Made by a program: the position numbers and the translations under genes | Shown here: positions 1 through 39,569 of the stretch, piece after piece | Numbering within the stretch: position 1 is the stretch's first letter | Layout of the letters: every line of letters begins with the position of its first letter | The notes under the pieces: model-generated | What the model was told of the DNA's origin: nothing | The model's input: only the letters and a program-made list of their open reading frames with translations | Database searches by the model: none | Source: Oncomelania hupensis | Taxonomy: Eukaryota; Mollusca; Gastropoda; Littorinimorpha; Pomatiopsidae | Reading direction: 5' to 3' | Assembly (NCBI GenBank): GCA_036898135.1 | Contig: CM072526.1 | Span: forward strand, 6,018,224 to 6,082,223 | DNA length: 64,000 nucleotides

Positions 1-16
1 TTCTCTTCCTGTTCAG

Positions 17-12077
<12,061 letters not shown>

Positions 12078-12100
12078 CGACTGTGACGGCCTTATTGTAC

Positions 12101-12106
12101 AATAAA
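12101..12106 (+). promoter_or_regulatory. Polyadenylation signal of gene 1
   Basis: A canonical AATAAA lies 24 nt after the TGA of gene 1. It implies a very short 3' UTR ending near 12120-12130. Confidence 0.7.
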
Positions 12107-13125
12107 AGCTTCACAAATATTACTCGTGATAGCTCACCAAACTTCTGCTTGCGTGGGCCTGTTGAATGTTGATTTGATCAACTCAAGCAATATATTGAAC
12201 CATGTTCAAAATTTTAATTTGACTGTTTGATCACCGTGCAGACCTGTAGTAGACTAGATTTCGTGTCACCGTGTGATGTCGTTATTATGGAAGCTTGTAG
12301 TGATGGCATGTATTACGTTATGATCACTATATTAGTCTTTTGTGAACATGCATAATCATGTCCTGTTTTGGCGTGTGCAGTTTAACTTTATGACTTCTTT
12401 TGATTTGACTGCGAGAGGTACACTGCTAAAGCCGAGGCTATTTTTAAAGATAGATCTATATACAAATCAATGCTTTTATGTTTTATGTACATGGTATACA
12501 TTCAAAAACGTAAAACGGGCTCCCAGTCTTGTGTTTAGTTTGATAGTACACTTTATCATGTATACTCTTCTAGATCTATGTGTGCTAAAATAGCAATCTT
12601 TGTGCACTTTAATTCAGGTTCGTCTTTTTATAGAAATACAATAATTATTATATTGAATATCAAGTACTGCAATGTAGACTGGTGTTATTAGTTGTATTAC
12701 AAACAACATAATCATTTAAAAAATAATCTTCAAGACATTTTCACATAATCTATATAAAATCGTAGCATCTAATTAAACATTGCCACCAAATCTCATTAAA
12801 AATAATCTTCTAACATTTTCACCTACATGAAAGCCATTTAATTTGTCAAAATTGTTTCTTTGCAGCATAAAAAAATTGTTCGAAGCTTTTCCAAGAATAA
12901 TTTGCAGAACACGGTAGTCAAAGGAAAGAAGAAGAAGAAGAAGAAGAAGAAGAAGAAGAAGAAGAAGAAGAAGAAGAAGAAGAAGAAGAAGCTTTTGGTG
13001 AAAACTAAAGCATTCAATAGGAAATACGAGGGGAAACAACTTTGGCCGACTCGTCCGCATCTTGCGCCAGAATTGTCTAACGTTGAGGCAGACATTCTTT
13101 GCAAACGAACAGTTTCTCGCAAACA
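12107..13125. other. Intergenic, no gene seen
   Basis: AT-rich sequence after gene 1 with only the GAA array as a landmark. Open frames here are short and show no domain. Confidence 0.6.
12928..12991. repeat. GAA trinucleotide array
   Basis: About 20 perfect AAG/GAA units, 140 bp upstream of the candidate signal-peptide exon. Confidence 0.95.
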
Positions 13126-13316
13126 ATGTCTGCTCTGTCGTCCATCAAACCTTCCGAATCAACTGAAAGGTTGATTTTAATTGCAATCCTAGTTAGTTGC
13201 GCTAGTTCGTCATTGCACTGCCAGGCAACCACCACCTCTCTTTTCGAAGAAAAGCTTGCAGCTCGGGGTAGCTTTCATAGTCTTCAGAGACGAGATCTCG
13301 GCTTGGATAACTCTAG
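13126..13316 (+). CDS. Possible first exon of a secreted protein (signal peptide)
   Basis: ATG with A at -3 opens a 63-codon frame: a short N-terminal region, a hydrophobic core LILIAILVSCASSS, then LHCQATTTSLFEEKLAARG and LQRRDLGLDNS. It ends at a plausible donor (AG|gtaact) in phase 2. This looks like a signal peptide followed by a propeptide with a dibasic site. No downstream + strand exon was recognised, and the full-length LINE lies just beyond, so this could be a chance frame. Confidence 0.3.
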
Positions 13317-13445
13317 GTAACTAACAACAAAACAAAAAGACAAGTTACCTCCCATTTCTGAATAGGGTTAGCGTTGTAGAATGTCGACCATACCAATGAT
13401 ACATTTGTGTATTTCATCGACAAGATATTGTTCTGGATAACCACC

Positions 13446-13457
13446 AGACTGTGAGAA
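13446..13457. repeat. Target-site duplication (left) of LINE copy C
   Basis: AGACTGTGAGAA, identical to 16644-16655 and directly adjacent to the GGATA tail (minus strand). Confidence 0.9.
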
Positions 13458-16400
13458 TCCTATCCTATCCTCCTATCCTGTCCCATAACCCGAAGGTCGT
13501 AGGGGCACCACAGATGATCGCTTAACCAGCATACTCCATCTTTCTCTGTCCTCAGCAGCCCTCATGGCTTCGCTCAGTGTCAAACCAGTCCATTCTCGAA
13601 TGTTGTCCTCCCACCTCTTTTTCGGTCTCCCCCTTCTTCTACCTCCTTGCACTGTGCCTTGCAGAATGGTCTTTGCAAGGCCTGATGATCTGGTGACGTG
13701 GCCATACCATCGGAGTTTCCGTTTCTTCACCACTGTGAGCAGGTCATCGTGTTGTCCAATGGCTTGTGTGATGGTCTGTCGGACTTCAACGTTGGTGATG
13801 TGTTGGGTATAGGAAATGCACAGAAGTCTTCTGTAGCACCTCATCTCCATGCTTTGTATTCTTCGTTGGAGATCTGCTGTGAGGGTCCATGCTTCGCAAG
13901 CATATAGGAAGATGGAGATGACCAGAGATCGCAGCAGTCTTACTTTGGAATGTAGACTGATGGTTCTGTCTTTCCAAATGGGCTTCAACCTTGTCAGGGC
14001 AGCAGTTGTTTGTGCGATCCTGGAGAGGACTTCCTGTCGAGACCCATTGTCTGACACAATGGCTCCTAAATATTTGAAGCTGTGCACTGTGTTGAGGGAT
14101 TGGCCTTGTACTTTGATGTCCGTGTTGATGCCATTGGTGTTGTTGGTCATCATTTTGGTCTTCTCTGCACTTATTTCCATTCCATAAGCTCTGGAGGTGG
14201 TGTCAAGCCTCTGTACAAGCTGTTCAAGTTCTTGTTCCTCTCCAGCCAATCCATCAATATCATCCGCAAAACGAAGATTGGAGATTGCTCTGCCCCCTAT
14301 GCTGACTGTGCCTTCGTGATCTGCAAGAGCATCTGACATGATGCGCTCTAGGAAGATGTTGAAGAGTGTTGGAGAGAGTAGGCATCCTTGACGCACACCG
14401 ATTGTTGTTCTGAACCAGTTCCCGATGACGCTGTTATGGAGGACTGCACTGGTAGCCTTGTCATACAGGCTTTTGATGACTTCTATAATTTTAGGGCTGA
14501 TGTTGTACACTTTCATGGTTGCCCATAGAGCTGCATGCCAGACTCGGTCAAATGCCTTCTTGAAGTCTATGAACACATGATATAGATGTTGTTGGTGCTG
14601 TAGGTATTTCTCACAGATTATTCTGAGGTTGAAAATCTGTTCAGTGGTACTTCGCCCTGCCATGAATCCTGCTTGTTCTTCAGCTATGATTTGTTCAGCT
14701 TGTGGTTTCAACCTGTTGAGTATTATTTTCAGGAGGACCTTGCTGGGATGGCTGATGAGGCTGATGGTGCGGTAATTTTCACACTCCTGAAGGTTACCTT
14801 TTTTGGGAAGAGTGATGACAAGCGACTGGGTCCATGGTGTAGGCCATTCCCCACTCTGCCAGATCTTGTTACAGATAATGGTGAGAGCATCAGTCATCGC
14901 TTCTCCTCCTGCTTGTAGCAGTTCCGCTGGTATGTTGTCCACTCCCGCTGACTTCCCTTTCTTCAGCGATTGCACTGCTGCCTCAACTTCTTCCCGGAGA
15001 ATTGGGAGGATTTCTTCTTCTTCTCTGCTCTCGGGACATGCTAGAACTGATGGGTCTCCATTTGGTGTATGGTTGTAAAGGTCAGAGCAGTACTCTGTCC
15101 ATCTGTCCAAGACTTCTTGTTCTTCTGTAAGGCAAATGCCAGACTTGCTTTGGATAGTGGAGACTTTGGGCTGTTTAACACTTGTCAGCCGCTTCACAGT
15201 CTGGTAGGCCTTCTTGCTGTTGTTCTTGTTCAGATTGTTCTCTATTTCCTGGCATTGATCTTCTATCCAGTTCTCCTTTGCTGTGCGCATGCCTTTTCGG
15301 ATGTCATTGTTGATTTTTCGGTAGACATCAGCTCCCTGTGAGGTGTTCTTTTTCTTTTTTAACTCTCTTCGTTTATCACACAGATCCAAAAGTTCAGGTG
15401 TGATCCACGGCTTCTTCTTTGGTCGGTGCTTGCCAAGGATCTCAGTGGCGGCATCTGTTACAGCTGAGTTGAAGGTATTGGTCATGGTGTTGACATCTAC
15501 TTCGCCTGCCCCCAAAATAAGCAGTGGTGCAAATTTCCCTCCAATTGTGGCCTGAAATATTTTTGCCACCTCCGGGTCTTGCAGTTTGTCCAGGTCGAAC
15601 TTCAGCCTAGTGCACTTTGCTGTATTTACTCTCTTCAAATGGAGCCGGAAAGACATCATCACGAGATCGTGGTCACTTCCAATGTCTGCTCCTGGGAAAG
15701 TGCGTGTCCTGCCAATGTTGATGCTTGATCTGAAGCGTTTCTTGACCATGATGTAGTCGATCTGGTTGTGATGTTCCCCGCCGGGACTGTGCCATGTCCA
15801 TCGTCTGGATTTTTTGTGGAGACCAAGCGTGTTTGCCAGTACCAGATTGTTGTATCTGGCAAACTCCAATAGCCTCAGACCCCTGTCATTTGTCTCGTTG
15901 TTGCAGTGGGGTCCGCATGTGTCTCCCCAGTTGCGGTGCGCATCTTGGCCAACCTTGGCATTCCAGTCGCCTTGCACTATGACTATGTCCTTCTTCGGCA
16001 CTTGGTCAAGGACCGCCTGTATATTTTCATAAAAATCCTCCACTTCGCTGTCTTCATAGTCTGATGTTGGGGCATAGGCCTGGATGATGGTAATGTTGAA
16101 AGGGGTTGCTCTCAGACGGATGGTAATGAGTCTACTGGAGACTGGGCGGCAACCCATGACAGTGGCTAGAATGTTCTTGTGGACCAAGAATCCAACGCCG
16201 TGTTCGTGCCTGTCATCTCTACCGCTGAAATAGAGCTTGTGGCCTTTGTCAGTCGTTGTTTCACCTAGGCCTTTCCAGCGCAGTTCGCTGATACCTAGAA
16301 CGTTCCATCGATAGTGGTCCAGCTCGTGGGCCAGTTCTTCTAATTTTCCTTCCGCAGTTAGGGTCCTGACGTTCCAGGTTCCTATGACGATGTTGTTTCT

Positions 16401-16643
16401 CGTGCGGATCTTGCTATATTGTCCATCAGTAGCATACTTAACACCTCCGTCCTGGTGGCCAACGGAAGGCGCGGTCCTTGTGCCGGGTGACGGCCCGGGC
16501 GACGACCGATCCGGTATGGAATTAGTGGATTGTGTCATCATGTAGTGTGTCTTGGGCAAAAAAGACCTGGCAGGGCCCAATCCTCTCCAGGCTGTTGGCC
16601 ACAGCCGAAATCCACGAATAAAGTGTGGCTCGCCTTGGCCCTG
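13458..16643 (-). mobile_element. Full-length RTE-like non-LTR retrotransposon (family L1a, copy C)
   Basis: A 3.19-kb element with about 100 nt of 5' leader, one long ORF and a 3' tail of GGATA repeats. It is flanked by perfect 12-bp direct repeats AGACTGTGAGAA (13446-13457 and 16644-16655), which set both ends. Size, single endonuclease-RT ORF and short repeat tail fit the RTE/BovB group. At least five partial copies of the same family occur in this window. Confidence 0.9.
13473..16541 (-). CDS. Endonuclease-reverse transcriptase of the RTE-like LINE
   Basis: Uninterrupted ORF of 1022 codons from MMTQSTNSIPDR. An in-frame ATG further upstream lies in flanking DNA, outside the element, so this start is preferred. 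An apurinic-type endonuclease comes first: GTWNVRT, LGISELRW (catalytic Glu), VQGDWNAKVG, QIDYIMV and GSDHDLVMM. The reverse transcriptase follows: LPKKGNLQECENYRTISL, EEQAGFMAGRS, DFKKAFDRVWH, GVRQGCLLSPTLFNI and the catalytic RFADDI. The C terminus has the RMCY-RRLL ... LRWYGHVTR region. The TAG stop falls inside the GGATAG tail, so there is essentially no 3' UTR. Such ORFs are often mislabelled craniofacial development protein 2. Probably recently active. Confidence 0.92.
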   Translation of the reverse strand: MMTQSTNSIPDRSSPGPSPGTRTAPSVGHQDGGVKYATDGQYSKIRTRNNIVIGTWNVRTLTAEGKLEELAHELDHYRWNVLGISELRWKGLGETTTDKGHKLYFSGRDDRHEHGVGFLVHKNILATVMGCRPVSSRLITIRLRATPFNITIIQAYAPTSDYEDSEVEDFYENIQAVLDQVPKKDIVIVQGDWNAKVGQDAHRNWGDTCGPHCNNETNDRGLRLLEFARYNNLVLANTLGLHKKSRRWTWHSPGGEHHNQIDYIMVKKRFRSSINIGRTRTFPGADIGSDHDLVMMSFRLHLKRVNTAKCTRLKFDLDKLQDPEVAKIFQATIGGKFAPLLILGAGEVDVNTMTNTFNSAVTDAATEILGKHRPKKKPWITPELLDLCDKRRELKKKKNTSQGADVYRKINNDIRKGMRTAKENWIEDQCQEIENNLNKNNSKKAYQTVKRLTSVKQPKVSTIQSKSGICLTEEQEVLDRWTEYCSDLYNHTPNGDPSVLACPESREEEEILPILREEVEAAVQSLKKGKSAGVDNIPAELLQAGGEAMTDALTIICNKIWQSGEWPTPWTQSLVITLPKKGNLQECENYRTISLISHPSKVLLKIILNRLKPQAEQIIAEEQAGFMAGRSTTEQIFNLRIICEKYLQHQQHLYHVFIDFKKAFDRVWHAALWATMKVYNISPKIIEVIKSLYDKATSAVLHNSVIGNWFRTTIGVRQGCLLSPTLFNIFLERIMSDALADHEGTVSIGGRAISNLRFADDIDGLAGEEQELEQLVQRLDTTSRAYGMEISAEKTKMMTNNTNGINTDIKVQGQSLNTVHSFKYLGAIVSDNGSRQEVLSRIAQTTAALTRLKPIWKDRTISLHSKVRLLRSLVISIFLYACEAWTLTADLQRRIQSMEMRCYRRLLCISYTQHITNVEVRQTITQAIGQHDDLLTVVKKRKLRWYGHVTRSSGLAKTILQGTVQGGRRRGRPKKRWEDNIREWTGLTLSEAMRAAEDRERWSMLVKRSSVVPLRPSGYGTG

Positions 16644-16655
16644 AGACTGTGAGAA
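16644..16655. repeat. Target-site duplication (right) of LINE copy C
   Basis: AGACTGTGAGAA, adjacent to the 5' end of the element, which reads CAGGGCCAAGG on the minus strand. A perfect match indicates a young insertion. Confidence 0.9.
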
Positions 16656-17218
16656 AAGAGTAACCAAGTGTAAAAACTGAATGTAAACTTTCTTTATCCT
16701 TGCGAAAGCTACTCTTTAAGTGGATATTATTTGGTTTATATAAAAAATGTTGTGTTCCTTCTGTATTTTTGTATGAGGTTAGATTCTGTGGGCATTTGAT
16801 AATGATAAACCTATTTAGTATCATTGGTGACTATTGATTTTTTATTTTTTGGGTGGTGGGGGGTGGGGGTTATTGTGTGGTCGTTTTGCTCATAACTATT
16901 TTGCACAATTCATGAGCACACGAGTTAGTATGTATATTTTTCTGATTTTATTATTATTTTTTTTTCTTTTTTTAAAAATATGATACTTATTTATATATTT
17001 TGCATTTGCTTATTCATTTAGATGTGTTTATTTTGTATGTATTTATTTATTTCGTATTTTATTTTGATGTATTATTATTTTTTTAAATGTATTATTAGTA
17101 TTTACTCATTATTATTATTATATTACATAATTTATATTTGCTGCACGTATTATCTTCAGGGCCGCATTAAACTGAATCAAATCTCATAGACATTTTTGTG
17201 AAATGTTCATTGTCTGAC

Positions 17219-17267
<49 letters not shown>

Positions 17268-17429
17268 TGAATTGTGCCTTTTGCCTTTCGTTCCATTCAA
17301 AACATTGTTAAAATGTTGGAATGTGTGTTTTTGAGAATAGAGAATATTTAGTTCAATGACTTCATTTATTTTTACAGTGTTCATTGGAGTGCTGCGTGCA
17401 TGTGTGTGTATGTGCGAAAGAGAGAGAGG

Positions 17430-17483
<54 letters not shown>

Positions 17484-17593
17484 AGAGAGGTACGAGGATG
17501 GAGTTTGGAGGGTCTGTTAAAACTATAAAGTTGCACGGACACAACTGTCGTTTTAAGTTATCTGGACAAAGAGCCAAAGGAAATGGATAGCGA
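16656..17593. other. Intergenic, no gene seen
   Basis: AT-rich spacer between the full-length LINE and the hAT-like element, with two microsatellites. Confidence 0.6.
17218..17480. repeat. AAT array and GA array
   Basis: AAT units at 17218-17266 and a GAGA tract at 17420-17480, about 110-180 bp left of the hAT-like element. Confidence 0.93.
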
Positions 17594-18289
17594 TAAATGC
17601 AGGGGTGCCACTCTGAAAATATGAAAAACCTGAAAGTTGGGGGTCCAGGGGCCGATAGGCCCCTGGCGGGGCACAGGGGCAGCGCCCCGTTGGGGGGTGC
17701 AGGGGGGCAACGCCCCCCTTAAGCCGAAGAAAAATTTGAAATTAAAAGTGATTTGGAAGGCTCTCCTGCAATCTGAATGTACATTTTACATAGAAAAAAG
17801 AATGTCCAAAAATCAACACTTTAAACATTATATTAATGTAAGCAAACTTACCCAGCAGTCCCACTACACTCCTAATTGAAGAGTTCATTTAGTCTTGACA
17901 GTTTCAAGATCACACATGCAGTTCAGTTCAGTAGGGTTTGACCCATGTTGTAATTACTCTCACAGTTGAAATGTCCACATACAGTTCAATAGGGTTTGAA
18001 CAGTTGGCTGAGTTTTAAGCCAAACTTCACAGTAAAATTGACTGTATTAAACATATTTCCTTGTTAACCAACATGGCTGATATTGTAAAATTACTGCCCA
18101 GGAAATATAAAATTTGCCTGTGTTAAGCAGAAAAACTTGTTATCCATAACTGTGTTAACACTAACAGAGTTCCATTATAATTATGTGCACATACAGAAAA
18201 AAAACTGAATTAAAACCTGAATTAGCAGAAACAATTTTTAAAAATTTAAGGCCTTAAAATAAAAATAAAATATTATTTCAAAATGAATC

Positions 18290-18995
18290 ATAGTCTACCA
18301 AATAGGCTAATAATTAAAATACATTACAGTGTATCACTACCACACTCACTGACTCAATAGACTAGTGAAGGGTATACTACCGAGTGAGAATTGGGGATTC
18401 CAACACAAAAATCAAAGTGACAATTTACTAAAATCTAATATTAACACACAGCATCCACTTGCTAAGCTTAGACTACATCATATCAAAATAACTGGTCTGG
18501 AGACCCCAACAAAAATCAAAGTGATTATTTACTAAAATCTAATATCAACAGCATCCACTTGCTTAGAATAACCAGACTACAACATCATATCAACCAGATG
18601 ATTATAATAGACCTATGCTTAATTGTATAGGTCATTATAATGATAAATGTGCACACTGTAAACAGAAAAAAGTAAAACCTCCATTACATTAGCAGTAACA
18701 AATCACTTTTTTTAAAATCAAGGCCCCAAAAATAAAACTAATATTTAAAAAAAATTATTTCAAACTAAATCATAGCCTACTACATAGGTTAATAATTAAA
18801 ATACATGACAGTTTATCACTACCTGACACTCACTGACAGTGACTCAATAGACTAATGAAGGGTAGTGAGAATAACTGAGGATCCCAACACAAAAATCAGT
18901 GACAATTTAAAAAAATCTAATACCAACAGCATCCACTTGCTTAGACTACATCATATCAAACAGATGATGATTATAATAGACCTGTAGGCATCAGC
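18290..18995. repeat. Internal duplication in the 17.6-19.8 kb element
   Basis: The block with CACTCACTGACTCAATAGAC, AATCTAATA-CAACAGCATCC and CATCATATCAAACAGATGAT occurs at 18330-18610 and again at 18820-18990, with small gaps. It is not coding. Confidence 0.75.
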
Positions 18996-19370
18996 ATAAA
19001 TTGTTGGAGCTCCACCTTAAAAAGTCAAAGCAAAAACAAAAACAATGTGTTGATCTAGGCTAACTTATTTTTAGTGAATATCCAAAATCAATTAATCATT
19101 AATAATAAGTAGTAGTAGATAAGACTATACTGGGGATGATGCATAGGCTAGTGTTGTGAGGGAGACAGGTAAAAACTATAAAAAAAAATATTCCTACCTT
19201 GGGAATGATGCAAAAAGAGAAAAGTCGGTGCTACCTAATATAAAAATGGGAGTGGGGGTGGCAGACCTAAACTTGAATCAAACGGAAAAATAATTACCTT
19301 CATACTGTTTTGATGCTCCGCAAGTTCGTACGTGCTCTCTCAGTTTCTTCTTCCCGCTAGTGCCATAGGC

Positions 19371-19583
19371 CTACTTGAAGGTCTTCATACAGAAAGTGCA
19401 GAATGCAACACCGGGACAGTCAATCTTTTTCACCCAAGTGCCCAAAACTATGTTGTTCATGTCCTTTTCTTGAAGCCACTCCCATCGCCATTTATTCCTC
19501 ACTCCTTTCTCCACCTCCTCCAGTCTCACTGCGTCTTCTTTACGGTCGGAAATGTACGGCATTGTTGAATTTTTTCGCTTCAC
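19371..19583 (-). pseudogene. hAT-like transposase N-terminal fragment
   Basis: A 70-codon open frame with KWRWEWLQEKDMNNIVLGTW and FCTFCMKTFK. This resembles the WLEEKD--G--LGTWAKKI ... FC--C-KT-K start of some hAT/ZMYM-type transposases with a BED/TTF finger. The catalytic part is missing, so the element would need a partner transposase. Confidence 0.55.
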
Positions 19584-20583
19584 CGGTCCACTGTTGCTTC
19601 GTGTTGATCGAAATAGGCAGGAAGCAGCATGCGCTAACTTGCGGTTCTAAAAACGTGGATCGGGCAGGGGACGCAACCGAATGCGAAAGAAAAGTCGGAT
19701 TGGAATTTGAACGCGACCTGTTACAAAAATATCGTTCCTTAAAAAAAAAAAGTTGCTTTTCGATTTTTCAAAAACCGGCAGCGCCGGCGAAATTAATTTA
19801 AAAAAACCGGAATTCCGGACCGTAACCGGAAGAGTGGCACCCCTGTAAATGTCAAAGGTCACCAAAAGTCACGCACAAAAAACAAAGGTCACACAAAAAA
19901 AGATTTCATTTAAAGAAGACAACTACATAGAAAGCAAAGATAGAAACCAAAACTTCGGAGTACTACAAAGCTCATTCTCCCGAGAAACAAAGTCAAAGGT
20001 TATGAGGTCACTGTGGAAGTGTGCGTCACATAGGTCAAGGGTCACAGTTACACAATTTTAACAAAAGGTAGAGTTAACATTAAACAAACAGCCAAACAAA
20101 CAAAATAATTAATTAAATAAATCAAAGAACACTTTAAAATTATTTTCTTTTTATTTCAGCACATCAGAAATCAACTTTTTATTGTTTATAAACTGAAATC
20201 ACAGCCTTTTTCATGCTTACGCTGAAGACTGTCAATCGTATTCTCGTAATAACATAAATACTATAGCACATTCTATACACAGATGATCAAATACACAAGT
20301 TTGCACAAAGAAACTTCGACGTGTATTAACCTAGTCGTCAGCAAAAGTATACAAACTGATTTTCAAACTTTGTACACATTTTGCCCGTTTTGTATGCAGA
20401 AAATGTACACCCGAGGCTTGTTATTTGAATACTTAATACAGCATTTACATCGAAATCTATATAACAATTACACACACTAGCTGCTAAAATGATATATATA
20501 TCGAAGCTTCAATACTGAGAAATATAAGTATGCTGAAACCATTCCTCTAGAATATTGCGTGAGCACAAACTCCTATTACCTAA

Positions 20584-20704
20584 TCATAGTATTAAAAGCC
20601 TGGCTAGATAGCCTGAGGCCTAGATACCAACACAGCATTATCTATCATAGTATTAAAAGCCGGGCTAGATAGCCTGAGGCATAGATACCAACACAGCATT
20701 ATCT
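20584..20704. repeat. Tandem duplication of about 61 bp
   Basis: Two nearly identical copies beginning ATCATAGTATTAAAAGCC. Noncoding, downstream of gene 2. Confidence 0.88.
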
Positions 20705-22106
20705 ATGTTCACAGCATTCAGCACTCACAATGCAAAAATACAGCGAAGAGCTAAAATACTTCATGCCGCACTGACAATTCCCCCAACAAAATAAAACATT
20801 CCCTTGTCTAGAATCTTTATTCATTTATTTCATTTCATTTTCTATTTATATCATTTCAATTTTTAAAATTTTATGTTATTTTATTTTATTTTATTTTACC
20901 TTGGTCATACAAAAAGCCATCTTACGCAAGTGCAAATAAACAGAAAATGCAAAAAACAAAAACAAAAAAAAACTAAACAAAAAAAACCCCACAAAATAAA
21001 CGCTAACCCCCCAAAAAACCCGATCACAAAATAATAAAAATAATTAAATTTAAATTTCAAACAACAAGAAGAACTACAAAACATTACGGATTCCCAGACC
21101 ACTTCTATTCGTTGGCCGAATCTAACTCTCCCTAATATAAAAAGGGGATTTTGAGAAGAAGGATTCACTATCATGCCAGTCCCCTATTCGCTCATGTGAC
21201 GTGGGACTTTAATCTACCTACCTAACCTAACCCTAAGGATTCACTTAAAATGATTTATTTAGGTACACTCAGGTATTCTTAGCTCCTGAGAAAGAGTTTT
21301 AAAATAAACTGGAATGTTTCTTTTTTTCCTCTGAAGACTCTTGACCTTGGAGTTGATTGTATCGTCTCTTTAAGTTTCTCTGCACGAAGGTGCCTTTAGC
21401 ATAATGCCAAGGAGTATTGTCATTGCGGCATGAAGTAATCAGTTCCTTTCACAATGAATTATTATGGATGGTTTACCTTTGTTTCTCCCTTTCGACAAGG
21501 AGAGCTCAATGAACACTTCAGTATAGGCATTCATTATGAGTATCACAAAGTATTAGAAAGGCAGCGGTCATTCCACAACACATTCTCTCATGACATTGAC
21601 CTTGACCTAACTTTGAACTTCACACGTCTTGAAGGTCACATGAAACACAGTTTTGAAGATTAGAAACTAAACTGGACACGCACGCTCACACGCACACACA
21701 CACACACACACACACCCACACACACTTAAATTCAACTGATCTTTTTCCAAGATTGAGACCTTCAAATCACTTTCAAAGTTGCTGAGGTTCAGTACACGGT
21801 ATATTATTTTCATCCTCGACGAATGCCGAATAAAACACTGCATAGGTTTAAGACATTTTTAACTGTGAACAGGCAAGAAGAAACAATATTGTAAGCCTAT
21901 TCTGACTGAGCCAGCGCCGTGTATGAGGTCAGAGGTAAAAACAATTACAGTTTTTTTTTTCTTCCTGAGCTCGCTGGAGAACTGATCTTGCACAAAACCA
22001 CGACTGGCGATTTGTCAAGGTTTGCCTCAAAGTAAATCATAGTTCACTGTCAGATATCCCATTCTCTCCAAATACAAGTTACATAGATTTAAATACAGAC
22101 TTAAAA

Positions 22107-22112
22107 CCATGC

Positions 22113-22188
<76 letters not shown>

Positions 22189-22190
22189 TT
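22107..22190. repeat. ATT trinucleotide array
   Basis: About 27 units followed by T-rich sequence, downstream of the gene 2 stop. Confidence 0.95.
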
Positions 22191-23159
22191 TATTTATTTT
22201 TTATTATTTTATTTTATTTTTATTTAAATTTTGTTACTCTATTGTTGATGTTTCTTTCAGTACAACATACATGTATACATCTCTATATATTTATCTAAAT
22301 TTTTCCACTACATCAGCTACCAACGTAATCTAAAAGCTCTCGAACCAATAATAGATCATAAACGTTAATAGTCATAATAACGTTCTTAATTAGTAACTTT
22401 TTGCCTGAATTACTACAAATAACCTTACAAACGAAACACCGTTACAACCTGACTGGAAACACGTAGACGTATTACTACTCACAGACATTTCACACAGAAA
22501 TTTCGAGATAGAACATTTTGAATGTGCCTCTTATCATTTCGATGAAAAAGACTTTAAGTTGAATTGCTATTCAAAAATACTTGGATAAAATTCAGTAATT
22601 AAAATCAATTCAAATCCCTTTCAAACTATAATATATCAAAATCATTCTCCTTCTCATGCAAATACATCATCTCTTTGTCTTATTGCTTCCAAACAAAAGA
22701 AATGAGCAAGTACACTTTTAAGAAGAAGAGTGTGAAAATGTCACAATGGTATTTCACGAAGAATGGCCTTGGACAAGAGCATTATCCACTGGATGCCCGT
22801 ATCACAAACAATTAAATGTAAACTCGCATGAGATTATCTGATTAGCATAGGCCACCAAACAGCAATTCATTTCCCCAAGCTCTCTCTGACGCCTCATGCC
22901 ATCATCCAACACCAAATACAGTGTAAACCTACTACTCTTCTTTTGGGAAGAAACGCCTTTTCACCGTAGGCTATCAGTTCAAAAGACGTTGAAGATGAAG
23001 ATCCACACAGACTTCTGTTAAAAGCAATTGTTCATGAAAAATTCATTTTGAACATGCAGAAAAACCGAGGATCTGCTCGATTTGTTAAAAGTTTTGATCC
23101 TGCAAAATACCGAATTAGATCACCTTATTGGCTTATTTGTTTTCACGTAAGGAAGTGGA

Positions 23160-39532
<16,373 letters not shown>

Positions 39533-39569
39533 CTGAAAGCACAGAGGAATACATTAAACAATCATTTTT

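Larger units (their letters stand above)
17600..19845 (-). mobile_element. hAT-like element with perfect 15-bp terminal inverted repeats
   Basis: Ends are CAGGGGTGCCACTCT and its exact complement. Flanks are TAAATG on both sides (17594-17599, 19846-19851), a 6-bp duplication compatible with hAT6-type families. The left end has GC-rich hairpins, including CAGGGGCC-GATA-GGCCCCTG at 17646-17665. A transposase N-terminal relic lies near the right end. The interior (17900-19250) is AT-rich, noncoding and internally duplicated. Confidence 0.82.
19852..23159. other. Downstream of gene 2; possible long 3' UTR or intergenic
   Basis: No coding frame I can support. Contains a 61-bp duplication, a CA run (21685-21726) and an ATT array. 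No clear minus-strand AATAAA close to the gene 2 stop was fixed, so the transcript end is unknown. Confidence 0.5.
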
